Shown: positions 6,680 through 12,810 of the stretch, piece after piece
How the letters are laid out: each line of letters starts with the position of its first letter
Position numbering within the stretch: the first letter of the stretch is position 1
Origin: VHBM01 sp052386635
Lineage (GTDB): Archaea > Thermoproteota > Nitrososphaeria > Nitrososphaerales > Nitrosopumilaceae
Direction of reading: 5' to 3'
Length of the DNA stretch: 12,816 nucleotides
Assembly (NCBI GenBank): GCA_052386635.1
Contig: JBQTJY010000064.1
Location: 1-12,816 of the forward strand
The notes under the pieces: generated by a model
Databases searched by the model: none
What the model was told of the DNA's origin: nothing
Seen by the model: only the letters and a program-made list of their open reading frames with translations
Made by a program: the position numbers and the translations under genes

Positions 6680-7372
6680 GTGTACAACTGGAACGACAGC
6701 CTTACAGAAGAGTCTCACATATACAGAAATGCAAACCTGATAATTTTTAGTGCAGCCGTTGCTTCTGCCTTACTATTATTTTTCGTATTTCACCCTGACA
6801 TTGTAAGAATTGGCCAAGAGTCTCCGATTTTGATAAACATCATGTATGCACCATCATTTGCAATAGGGTTCTTCTATGGAATGAAAATCACACAAAAAGT
6901 TGTAAATCCAGCTGAAATACGCAGTCCATTTAAGCGAGGACTAGCGAAAATACTGCTGTTCTTTTTTGTCATAGGTGGTCTATTTAGCTCTGTAAATTTT
7001 GCATTAAGTGGAGGTGGAATGATGCCTGATGCTTCACTCTTAAACGATGGATTAATTCCGTGGTTTAATGATCTTGTCACATCAAATGGAGGGGCTACGT
7101 TCTTGATTGTATCAAGCATTACGTTGATGGGCTCTGCAACAAAACGAATTGTCGGTTTGGGTGGAAAAATAAACAGTCTTTTTACCTTTGTTGGAACTTT
7201 TGTATTTTTTACAATGATTGCCTTGAGCCTTTCACACAGTGATCCAACAAATTCAGAAATTTACTTGTATACATTTTATCAATCTGGAATAATAGGCGGT
7301 TCACTTTTCCAGATGAATAGGCTCACTTCAAATCTTAACATGTGGGAAGACTACAAAAACGGCTTTTTCTAA
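6680..7372 (+). CDS. Multi-pass membrane protein of unknown function
   Basis: I recognise no characterised family. The 230-residue protein opens (V/M)YNWNDSLTEESHIYRNAN, a short polar cytoplasmic-looking head, followed by about six hydrophobic segments near residues 18-37, 49-68, 86-107, 139-155, 168-188 and 200-216. Between segments 3 and 4 is a loop with SGGGMMPDASLLNDG. It ends WEDYKNGFF. I see no metal site, transporter signature or peptidase motif. The frame is open back to TTG 6641 (13 more residues), but GTG 6680 is a commoner start codon and fits the TATA-like element at 6651-6658. It is divergent from the small membrane gene upstream and convergent with the next one, and a T-tract follows the stop. 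Confidence 0.75.
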   Translation: MYNWNDSLTEESHIYRNANLIIFSAAVASALLLFFVFHPDIVRIGQESPILINIMYAPSFAIGFFYGMKITQKVVNPAEIRSPFKRGLAKILLFFFVIGGLFSSVNFALSGGGMMPDASLLNDGLIPWFNDLVTSNGGATFLIVSSITLMGSATKRIVGLGGKINSLFTFVGTFVFFTMIALSLSHSDPTNSEIYLYTFYQSGIIGGSLFQMNRLTSNLNMWEDYKNGFF

Positions 7373-7379
7373 AAATAAA

Positions 7380-7386
7380 TTTTTTT
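7380..7386 (+). terminator. T-tract terminator candidate
   Basis: Seven T residues begin 8 bases after the membrane-protein stop (7372). The short A/T-rich spacer between the two convergent genes (7373-7384) also reads as T-rich on the minus strand, so termination could be bidirectional. Confidence 0.4.
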
Positions 7387-7621
7387 ACGGGATTGGGCTT
7401 CGTTCCATCTCTTCTAACATCTTTGCATATTTTTCACAATCTTTGCCAACCATTCCATTTTCATTACATTCATTGAACTGCTCTGTTTTCATTCGTTGAA
7501 TTCTGTCTCCAAATAATACATCATGACCTATTGCCAATCCAATTAATCCTATTATGGCCAATGATGCCGCAACTACAATCATCGAGTAACCTACTTTTCT
7601 GTAGTTGTGTGGTTCTTTCAT
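7385..7621 (-). CDS. Small single-pass membrane protein, unknown function
   Basis: The 78 residues comprise a short basic head (MKEPHNYRKVGYS), one hydrophobic helix at about 13-34 (MIVVAASLAIIGLIGLAIG) and a polar, helical tail containing two cysteines (NECNENGMVGKDCEKY), likely outside the cell and able to form a disulfide. No family is recognised. ATG 7621 lies about 27 bases after the centre of an AATAAATT box, which supports this start. The 3' end abuts the convergent membrane-protein gene. I infer an N-in, C-out topology from the positive residues before the helix. Confidence 0.72.
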   Translation of the reverse strand: MKEPHNYRKVGYSMIVVAASLAIIGLIGLAIGHDVLFGDRIQRMKTEQFNECNENGMVGKDCEKYAKMLEEMERSPIP

Positions 7622-7644
7622 TTGTTAAATCGCCTTGATGGAGG

Positions 7645-7652
7645 AATTTATT
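7645..7652 (-). promoter_or_regulatory. TATA-like box for the single-pass membrane protein
   Basis: AATAAATT on the minus strand is centred about 27 bases before ATG 7621, predicting a leaderless mRNA. Confidence 0.5.
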
Positions 7653-7711
7653 CTTTTATTAGTAATTACAAACAGAAAACAGAAAAGTTAGTAACATTAT
7701 TCTTGAAATGT

Positions 7712-8047
7712 TTGACAATACAAATTCTTCATTACGAGTTTCTTGGACCAATAAAGCTATCAGAATGGGGCCCTCCAATGGAGGAAGTTGTTTATGTATT
7801 GTTTTCACGTACAAAAGACGCATTTAGCATTCTATATGTTGGCGAGTCAGACAAAACCAACGAAGCCGATTTTTTCACAAAAAATGAAAAGTTCAAGTGC
7901 TGGGTTTCTCATGCAGGTTCTTATGAAAATCTTTACCTGTCAATTTATCCAATGTGGGGCTCACAAAAAGAAGAAAGAGAGCAAATTGTAAAAAAAACAA
8001 TAACAAAATACAAACCAGTCTGCAATATGGAACGCCAGTCATCATAA
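7712..8047 (+). CDS. Small protein, possibly a divergent GIY-YIG-like domain
   Basis: This protein has 111 residues from TTG 7712. Residues 9-22 (EFLGPIKLSEWGPP) form a lead-in. VVYVLF (26-31) and LYVGES (41-46) resemble the two strands of a GIY-YIG nuclease. An E-rich helix EEREQIVKKTITKY (87-100) and KPVCN (101-105) then match the order of the family's catalytic Glu helix and terminal Asn. The usual catalytic Arg is not evident; KFKCW at 60-64 occupies the region between. The GIY-YIG assignment is inference; activity may be lost. The frame stays open to 7607, but that overlaps a divergent gene and codes a different-looking sequence, so I prefer TTG 7712. ATG 7779 would remove the lead-in. 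No strong promoter is visible, and the 36-aa zinc-ribbon gene follows 27 bases later. Confidence 0.7.
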   Translation: MTIQILHYEFLGPIKLSEWGPPMEEVVYVLFSRTKDAFSILYVGESDKTNEADFFTKNEKFKCWVSHAGSYENLYLSIYPMWGSQKEEREQIVKKTITKYKPVCNMERQSS

Positions 8048-8051
8048 ATAA
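8044..8051 (+). promoter_or_regulatory. TATA-like box for the 36-aa zinc-ribbon gene
   Basis: ATAAATAA overlaps the stop codon of the upstream gene (TAA 8045-8047) and is centred about 27 bases before ATG 8075. It predicts a separate leaderless transcript for the mini-gene. Confidence 0.5.
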
Positions 8052-8074
8052 TTCCATTTTGTAAAGTATCAGAT

Positions 8075-8185
8075 ATGAAATGCCCCTGTTGTGGCTCTGA
8101 AATGCAAAAAGCAAAGGAGCTTGAAAACAGCATTCTCATGAAATGTAGTGGTTGTGGGCTAAGTGATACTGTAGTTAAATCATGA
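8075..8185 (+). CDS. 36-aa zinc-ribbon mini-protein
   Basis: The 36 residues carry CPCCGSEM at 3-10 and CSGCGLSD at 24-31, that is Cys3, Cys5/6, Cys24 and Cys27 in knuckles spaced like a single zinc ribbon. The end is DTVVKS. Nothing shows a specific partner; such free-standing ribbons in archaea often bind RNA or proteins. Support for its being real: the ideal metal-site geometry, an ATG at the leaderless distance from a TATA-like box, and a tight fit between neighbours. Its stop overlaps the end of the convergent helical gene by 6 bases (8180-8185). Confidence 0.7.
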   Translation: MKCPCCGSEMQKAKELENSILMKCSGCGLSDTVVKS

Positions 8186-8413
8186 ATTGGTTTTACTTTT
8201 TACTTCAAAAAGCTGCAGTGTGAGAAGATCTATTGCTTTTTTCAAATGCTCAAACTCATTAACTGAATGAATTTGTCCTTCAACTAAAGCCCGAAGAACT
8301 TTGATGATTCCTTTTTGATAATCATCTGGCGCAGAAACTTCCAAGGCATTAATCTTTGACAAAAGAATGTCAAGATCCTTTTTCATTTCATCAGAAGGTA
8401 GATGCTTTTTCAT
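8180..8413 (-). CDS. Short helical protein of unknown function
   Basis: No family is recognised. The 77 residues are charged and mostly helical in character, with heptad-like hydrophobic spacing (MKKDLDILLSKINALEV and, later, EFEHLKKAIDLLTLQLFEV), suggesting a helical hairpin or short coiled coil that oligomerises. There is no cysteine or membrane segment. ATG 8413 lies about 25 bases from a CATATACA box. The gene ends 6 bases inside the convergent zinc-ribbon mini-gene. Confidence 0.7.
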   Translation of the reverse strand: MKKHLPSDEMKKDLDILLSKINALEVSAPDDYQKGIIKVLRALVEGQIHSVNEFEHLKKAIDLLTLQLFEVKSKTNS

Positions 8414-8433
8414 CGAATTTTTTATTTTGATTT

Positions 8434-8441
8434 TGTATATG
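8434..8441 (-). promoter_or_regulatory. TATA-like box for the short helical protein
   Basis: CATATACA on the minus strand is centred about 25 bases before ATG 8413. It lies just beyond the end of the 50-aa Cys-rich gene (stop 8453), so the two minus-strand genes may be separate transcripts. Confidence 0.45.
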
Positions 8442-8452
8442 AACCATTAATT

Positions 8453-8605
8453 TTACAGTAGTTCCTCATCAATTTGGCTCATCGTATCAAGATATTCATT
8501 GCAGGTACAGTGTGGTATTTGACATCTTCCAAGTTTTAAAATTGAATTACTTTCTTGGGATGATTGATGAGCTTCATATGTGTGATGACATCGTCTACAA
8601 TTCAC
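8453..8605 (-). CDS. 50-aa Cys/His-rich mini-protein
   Basis: From GTG 8605 the frame reads MNCRRCHHTYEAHQ, then LGRCQIPHCTCNEYL, and ends with acidic SQIDEELL. Cys3 and Cys6 pair with Cys28, Cys33 and Cys35 (His7, His8 and His32 also available), a plausible single zinc site. It fills the 247-base space between the helical gene and the alcohol dehydrogenase gene. Support: GTG 8605 is about 25 bases from a TTAAATAA box identical to that before the reductase gene, the frame is closed just upstream by a TAA, and the Cys pattern is unlikely by chance. No function is recognised; a nucleic-acid or protein-binding zinc knuckle is an inference. Confidence 0.65.
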   Translation of the reverse strand: MNCRRCHHTYEAHQSSQESNSILKLGRCQIPHCTCNEYLDTMSQIDEELL

Positions 8606-8626
8606 ATCTTGATGAAGAGATGAGTT

Positions 8627-8634
8627 TTATTTAA
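8627..8634 (-). promoter_or_regulatory. TATA-like box for the 50-aa Cys-rich gene
   Basis: TTAAATAA on the minus strand is centred about 25 bases before GTG 8605, giving a leaderless mRNA prediction. It lies in the short gap after the alcohol dehydrogenase stop (8660). Confidence 0.5.
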
Positions 8635-8659
8635 GATAAATGAAATTTCTAAAAACTAA

Positions 8660-9700
8660 TTATGGAATAAGAACAGCTCGTGCTTCTATTTCTGATTTTT
8701 TTAATTTTGTTAAAACTTCGTTTGCTTGCTCAAGTGGAAATGTCTGATAAACTACCTCAATCTTGTGTTTTGCAGCTAATCTGACAACCTCTTCCATATC
8801 TTTTCTAGAGCCAATAATTGTTCCTCTAATTGTCTTTTCTTGAGTTACATCAAAACTATGGATATCCTGATACAAAGTTGCCATAACAACAAGTCCACCT
8901 TTTTTTACAGACTTGATTGCAGAATCTGCTACACTTTCAACAGGAGCAAAGACGATCGCTGCATCAATAGAGCCTACTTTTTCTGATAATTCTTTTAAAA
9001 ACTCTTTTTGGTTTTCTTTGTATGTAACTACCTTGTCTGCACCCAAACGTCTTGCAATATCAAGATGTTTTTTGTTCCTTGAAACTGCAATTACTTTGCA
9101 TCCCATTATATTGGCAAATTGGATTGCCATATGGCCAACTCCTCCAATCCCAAATATTGCAATTTTTTTACCTTCTTTTGGCTCACTTGCAACTACAGCC
9201 TTGTATGCTGTTATTCCAGCACAAAACAGGGGCGCAGCATATTCAGGCTTCATGGAATCCGGAATCTTTGTTGCAAAGTCTTCATGAACATTGACATACT
9301 CTGCATATCCGCCTCGCAGAGATTCGCCAAGTACATCCATTGAATCACATAGGTTTTCTTTTCCTGCCATGCAATATTCGCATTTCATACAAGAACCTAA
9401 TAGTGGAGAAACGCCAGCCATATCACCAATTTTGAACTTTTTTACCTTGCTTCCAATCTCAACTACTTTTCCAACAATTTCATGTCCTGGAACTGTTGGA
9501 AGCGATGGTGGAAATCCATACTTTTGCCAGTCTCCTTCAATACCATGTAGCTGCGAGTGGCATACACCACATGCCTCAATTTTGATCAGTATTTCATTTT
9601 GATCTGTTATTTTGTGTCTGTCAATCATTTGTAGTTTTAGTGGCTTTGTCTCAATTGGAGCTATTTTTGTTAAAACCATCGCACGCATCTTTTCGTCCAT
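8660..9700 (-). CDS. Zinc-dependent alcohol dehydrogenase (medium-chain dehydrogenase/reductase)
   Basis: This 346-residue MDR enzyme oxidises alcohols or reduces aldehydes with NAD(P). Catalytic zinc ligands are visible: GVCHSQ with Cys47, PGHEIVG with His73/Glu74 and Cys160 in PLFCAGITAY. The structural zinc lobe has Cys104, 107, 110 and 118 (GSCMKCEYC…NLC). The nucleotide-binding GIGGVGH is at 184-190, and SRNKKHLDIARRLGAD follows at the end of the next strand, where cofactor preference is set; I cannot decide NAD from NADP. All key residues are present, so it should be active; the substrate is unknown. ATG 9700 starts MDEKMRAMVL; ATG at residue 5 or 8 is possible. An AATATTAT box lies about 24 bases upstream. 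It is divergent from the mini-genes at 9734-10017. Confidence 0.94.
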   Translation of the reverse strand: MDEKMRAMVLTKIAPIETKPLKLQMIDRHKITDQNEILIKIEACGVCHSQLHGIEGDWQKYGFPPSLPTVPGHEIVGKVVEIGSKVKKFKIGDMAGVSPLLGSCMKCEYCMAGKENLCDSMDVLGESLRGGYAEYVNVHEDFATKIPDSMKPEYAAPLFCAGITAYKAVVASEPKEGKKIAIFGIGGVGHMAIQFANIMGCKVIAVSRNKKHLDIARRLGADKVVTYKENQKEFLKELSEKVGSIDAAIVFAPVESVADSAIKSVKKGGLVVMATLYQDIHSFDVTQEKTIRGTIIGSRKDMEEVVRLAAKHKIEVVYQTFPLEQANEVLTKLKKSEIEARAVLIP

Positions 9701-9719
9701 GTAAAAAGTATCATACTGA

Positions 9720-9727
9720 ATAATATT
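9720..9727 (-). promoter_or_regulatory. TATA-like box for the alcohol dehydrogenase gene
   Basis: AATATTAT on the minus strand is centred about 24 bases before ATG 9700. This A/T-rich stretch could also serve the plus-strand mini-genes, since a TATA box works poorly as a direction signal on its own. Confidence 0.4.
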
Positions 9728-9733
9728 TTTACA

Positions 9734-9850
9734 TTGCCAGATTTTGTTTCTTACATAGATCGGGTAAAAACAAATCCACCAAACTGTTCAAAACATGTTG
9801 ATGAGCTGTATTGTAAATCAGCTAAATCCAAACATACTCAACCAAAATGA
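9734..9850 (+). CDS. Possible 38-aa Cys-containing mini-protein
   Basis: From TTG 9734 the frame gives 38 residues: a PDFVSYIDRVKTNPP head, then NCSKHVDELYCKS and a basic tail ending HTQPK. Cys18, His21, Cys27 and His34 could bind one metal. The stop TGA overlaps the next gene's ATG as ATGA (9847-9850), the usual arrangement of coupled genes and the main reason to list it. Against it: TTG is a weak start, there is no ribosome-binding site, and no TATA box sits at the leaderless distance. Confidence 0.38.
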   Translation: MPDFVSYIDRVKTNPPNCSKHVDELYCKSAKSKHTQPK

Positions 9851-10017
9851 GCATGAAGCCAGCATGCGAGATACCTGAATGCATGAATAAGGCAGACTAT
9901 GTGCTTGAATACGAATGTGGTTCTGAGCCAAACGACACTGCATTTATTTGTAAAGAACACGCAAACATTAATTCAAAACATTGGAACATGCGTGTAAAAT
10001 CAGTTATGGAACTTTAA
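9847..10017 (+). CDS. 56-aa Cys/His-rich mini-protein
   Basis: From ATG 9847 the 56 residues contain CEIPEC (Cys7, Cys12), YECGSE (Cys24) and FICKEHAN (Cys35, His38), ending HWNMRVKSVMEL. This Cx4C…C…CxxH pattern suggests one zinc site with a treble-clef-like or short beta-ribbon arrangement. It lies in the gap between the divergent alcohol dehydrogenase gene and the thioredoxin-fold gene and fills it well. No function is recognised. It may be coupled to the 38-aa frame through the ATGA overlap, or have its own promoter near a TAAAT at about 9820. ATG 9853 (residue 3) is the alternative start. A T6 run at 10028-10033 could terminate it. Confidence 0.65.
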   Translation: MSMKPACEIPECMNKADYVLEYECGSEPNDTAFICKEHANINSKHWNMRVKSVMEL

Positions 10018-10027
10018 GCACAATTCA

Positions 10028-10033
10028 TTTTTT
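10028..10033 (+). terminator. T-tract terminator candidate after the 56-aa gene
   Basis: Six T residues begin 11 bases after the stop at 10017, in an A/T-rich spacer before the next gene. It is a modest U-tract signal only. Confidence 0.3.
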
Positions 10034-10095
10034 ACTTTACAAATACCAAAAAATCTCAAGTACATACAAATACATAATTAATACAAAGAATTCTT

Positions 10096-12126
10096 GTGGC
10101 AGAAAATAGTCTAATTCATGAAACAAGTCCGTATCTACTACAGCATGCCAACAACCCAGTAAAATGGCATTCATGGAATGAAATCGCATTAAAAAAAGCA
10201 AGAGAGGAAAACAAACCCATTTTTCTTAGCATAGGTTACAGCTCATGCCACTGGTGCCATGTTATGGCACATGAATCATTTGAAAATGAAGATATTGCAA
10301 AAATAATGAACGAGAATTTTATCAACATCAAAGTTGACCGCGAAGAAAGACCTGACATTGATGATATTTACCAAAAGACTTGCCAGATTGCAACAGGTCA
10401 AGGAGGCTGGCCGCTAAGTGTATTTCTTACACCTGACCAAAAACCCTTCTATGTAGGAACATACTTTCCACCACTTGACTCCTATGGGCGACTTGGATTT
10501 GGTAGCATACTAAGGCAACTTTCACAGGCATGGAAGGAAAAACCACAAGATGTTCAAAAAGCCGCAGAAAATTTTCTTAGCACGCTACAAAAAACCGAGC
10601 AAATAACAACTCCAGCAAAACTTGAAAAAACAATTTTAGATGAGGCAGCAATAAACCTGATTCAGATAGGTGATCCTGTTTTTGGTGGATTTGGCAGTGC
10701 GCCAAAATTTCCAAACTCTGCAAATCTTTCCTTTTTGCTAAGATACTACAAGATTTCTGGGATTTCAAAATTTAAGGAATTTGTCTTAAAGACACTAAAC
10801 AAAATGGGACGAGGTGGAATATTTGATCAGATAGGTGGTGGCTTTCATCGATACTCTACTGATACACACTGGCTTGTTCCACACTTTGAGAAAATGCTTT
10901 ACGATAATGCACTTGTTCCAATCGCATATGCAGAAGCATATCAGCTAACAAAAGATCCATTTTATCTTGATATTGTAAAAAAGACACTTAACTATGTCTT
11001 AAGAGAGATGACATCAAAGGAGGGTGGGTTTTTTTCTGCACAAGATGCAGACTCTGAAGGCGAGGAAGGAAAATACTATGTATGGAAAAAAAGAGAAATT
11101 GAAGATATCCTAGGAAAAGACTCTGACATTTTTTGTCTTTATTATGACATAACAGATGGTGGAAATTTTGAAGGAAACAACATCTTGTGCAATAACATCA
11201 ATCTATCATCTGTAGCGTTCAAGTTTGGAATCTCAGAAGAACAAGTAAAAAAAATACTTGAACAAGGCGCACAAAAACTTCTTGAGATACGCTCAAAACG
11301 CATTCCTCCTGGGCTGGATGATAAAATTCTTACATCATGGAACTCATTGATGATTTCAGTCTTTGCAAAAGGTTATAGAATATCAAATGAGGAAAAATAT
11401 CTTGCAGCTGCTGAAAACTGCATCAAGTTCATTCAGGAAAAACTACTAAAAAATGACTCTCTTTTACGTACCTACAAAAACGGTTCAGCGAAAATTCCAG
11501 GATATCTTGAGGATTATGCATTTTTTGTAAACTCATTATTGGATGTTTTTGAAATTAAACCAGATTCACAATATCTAGAGCTTGCAAAAACGCTTAGCAA
11601 GTATTTGATTGAGCATTTCTGGGATTCAAAGCAAAATTGCTTTTTTATGACAGCAGACAATCATGAAAATCTAATCATAAGGCCAAAGAGTAGCCACGAT
11701 CTTTCCCTGCCATCAGGAAATTCAATTGCGGCAAAGTCATTACTACGATTATATCATCTTACAGCAGAAAAAGAGTTTCTTGATATTTCAACTAAAATCA
11801 TGGAATCTCAAGGAGTCATGGCAGCAGAAAATCCATTTGGATTTGGATATTTGCTTGATGCAATTTACATGTATTTGCAAAAACCAATAGAAATCACAAT
11901 ACTAAACCCAGTAAATTCAGAACTTTATGATTCACTTTCAGGTAGGTTTTTGCCTGAATCAATCTTGGTGACTATACATAATGCAGAACAAATAAAATCA
12001 CTATCAAAGTATCCGTTTTTTTCAGGAAAGCAATTTGATGATAAAAAAACAACAGTATTTATCTGCAAAGACTTTAGCTGCACTCTTCCACTAGAATCGC
12101 TTTCAGAAATAGAAAAAAATCTCTAA
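10096..12126 (+). CDS. Thioredoxin-fold / DUF255 protein (YyaL / SPATA20-like)
   Basis: The 676 residues match the widespread DUF255 family: an N-terminal thioredoxin-like domain joined to an (alpha/alpha)6 barrel-like domain. The family signature is clear: N-terminal SPYLLQHANNPVKWHSW (11-27), the CHWC active-site-like motif at 51-54, VDREERPDID (80-89) and GQGGWPLSVFLTPD (101-114) with the cis-proline region, then YFPP. Later blocks include GGFGSAPKFP, the DQIGGGFHRYS and HFEKMLYDNA segments, and FFSAQDADSEGEEGKYYVW. The physiological substrate is not established; a redox or sugar-related role is proposed for relatives. GTG 10096 gives the expected short lead (MAENSLIHETSPY). Its end overlaps the convergent gene by 4 bases. 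No signal peptide is seen, so it is probably cytosolic. Confidence 0.93.
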   Translation: MAENSLIHETSPYLLQHANNPVKWHSWNEIALKKAREENKPIFLSIGYSSCHWCHVMAHESFENEDIAKIMNENFINIKVDREERPDIDDIYQKTCQIATGQGGWPLSVFLTPDQKPFYVGTYFPPLDSYGRLGFGSILRQLSQAWKEKPQDVQKAAENFLSTLQKTEQITTPAKLEKTILDEAAINLIQIGDPVFGGFGSAPKFPNSANLSFLLRYYKISGISKFKEFVLKTLNKMGRGGIFDQIGGGFHRYSTDTHWLVPHFEKMLYDNALVPIAYAEAYQLTKDPFYLDIVKKTLNYVLREMTSKEGGFFSAQDADSEGEEGKYYVWKKREIEDILGKDSDIFCLYYDITDGGNFEGNNILCNNINLSSVAFKFGISEEQVKKILEQGAQKLLEIRSKRIPPGLDDKILTSWNSLMISVFAKGYRISNEEKYLAAAENCIKFIQEKLLKNDSLLRTYKNGSAKIPGYLEDYAFFVNSLLDVFEIKPDSQYLELAKTLSKYLIEHFWDSKQNCFFMTADNHENLIIRPKSSHDLSLPSGNSIAAKSLLRLYHLTAEKEFLDISTKIMESQGVMAAENPFGFGYLLDAIYMYLQKPIEITILNPVNSELYDSLSGRFLPESILVTIHNAEQIKSLSKYPFFSGKQFDDKKTTVFICKDFSCTLPLESLSEIEKNL

Positions 12127-12446
12127 ACAATCTTTTTTAAATTAATCTCTAGTTTTTCGCCAACTTGTGGTCGTCCCATTCGCTCGTATCTTTTTTTTGG
12201 CATAGTAATGGTTATGGTAGTCTGTTGGTAACTTTTGAGCTTGATTGTTGGTTGAGCTTGCAAGATTGCTTCAAGCAGTGGTGTTACTTGCTCTTTTAAC
12301 TCAGGATCCAGTTTTTTTGCAACAGAATCCATGATTAGCTGTTTTTGAGAAACTGGTTCAAGCTGCACATCTTCTGCAAGTGATAATTGTACAATGTTGC
12401 CATTATCAACAATTTGCTGCACTACATATGATACGATTTCTGACAT
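12123..12446 (-). CDS. Conserved-looking protein of unknown function, 107 aa
   Basis: No family is recognised. The N-terminal half is acidic and helical (EIVSYVVQQIVDNG, then KKLDPELKEQVTPLLEAIL). The C-terminal part changes to strand-forming sequence rich in Thr and Ile (QQTTITITMPKKRYERMG), ending with a basic GEKLEINLKKIV. That suggests a small alpha/beta protein with a basic face, perhaps nucleic-acid or partner binding (inference). There is no cysteine or membrane segment. ATG 12446 is about 25 bases from a GATAAATT box. It overlaps the DUF255 gene end by 4 bases. Confidence 0.72.
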   Translation of the reverse strand: MSEIVSYVVQQIVDNGNIVQLSLAEDVQLEPVSQKQLIMDSVAKKLDPELKEQVTPLLEAILQAQPTIKLKSYQQTTITITMPKKRYERMGRPQVGEKLEINLKKIV

Positions 12447-12467
12447 AACTCAAACTCAAATAATTTG

Positions 12468-12475
12468 AATTTATC
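12468..12475 (-). promoter_or_regulatory. TATA-like box for the 107-aa protein
   Basis: GATAAATT on the minus strand is centred about 25 bases before ATG 12446, in the 34-base gap after the upstream gene's stop. It suggests that gene has its own leaderless transcript. Confidence 0.5.
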
Positions 12476-12480
12476 TTTAC

Positions 12481-12780
12481 CTACTTTGTGTTTGGTTCAG
12501 TTTTGCTTTCAAGAATTGATTTCATGATGTAAGGAGCTTTTTCTTTTATGATTTTATGAAACTCTTGTATGTCTTCAAGTGGAGGAGTTTTTTTCTTGTT
12601 TGTATATGATTGAATAAAACCTGTATAGATACAGCCAACTATAATCCCAAAAGCAGTATCGTATGCAGATTCTATGTCTGGCAAGTATCCTTCAGCAATC
12701 TGTCTGTATGAGGCAGCCTCATTCATATAATAATCAATCAAGCTATCAATAAAATCTCTAGTACCTTTTGATATTGTCAT
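12481..12780 (-). CDS. Protein of unknown function, 99 aa
   Basis: No family is recognised. The 99 residues are mainly helical: TRDFIDSLIDYYMNEAASY, then YDTAFGIIVGCIYTGFIQSY (about residues 40-59), which is hydrophobic enough to be a buried or membrane-associated helix but is short and contains polar residues, and a charged C-terminal helix KIIKEKAPYIMKSILESK. I infer a soluble helical bundle. ATG 12780 has a GGTGA about 9 bases upstream and a TTAATAAG box about 26 bases upstream, so leaderless and leadered readings both remain possible. The 107-aa gene follows downstream on the same strand. Confidence 0.72.
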   Translation of the reverse strand: MTISKGTRDFIDSLIDYYMNEAASYRQIAEGYLPDIESAYDTAFGIIVGCIYTGFIQSYTNKKKTPPLEDIQEFHKIIKEKAPYIMKSILESKTEPNTK

Positions 12781-12802
12781 TTTCTTTTGTCACCATCCAT
12801 GT

Positions 12803-12810
12803 CTTATTAA
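12803..12810 (-). promoter_or_regulatory. TATA-like box for the 99-aa protein
   Basis: TTAATAAG on the minus strand is centred about 26 bases before ATG 12780, close to the window's right edge. Nothing else is visible in the last 36 bases. Confidence 0.45.

Noticed and set aside
7607..7711. N-terminal extension of the GIY-YIG-like gene to TTG 7607
   Set aside because: It would overlap the divergent gene starting at 7621 and its promoter; the extra residues do not resemble the rest of the protein.
7893..8139. Minus-strand frames opposite the GIY-YIG-like and zinc-ribbon genes
   Set aside because: Phe/Leu-rich translations typical of antisense A/T-rich DNA, and both plus-strand genes have better support.
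8913..9602. Several plus-strand frames of 74-124 codons
   Set aside because: All antisense to the alcohol dehydrogenase, whose zinc and Rossmann motifs are complete.
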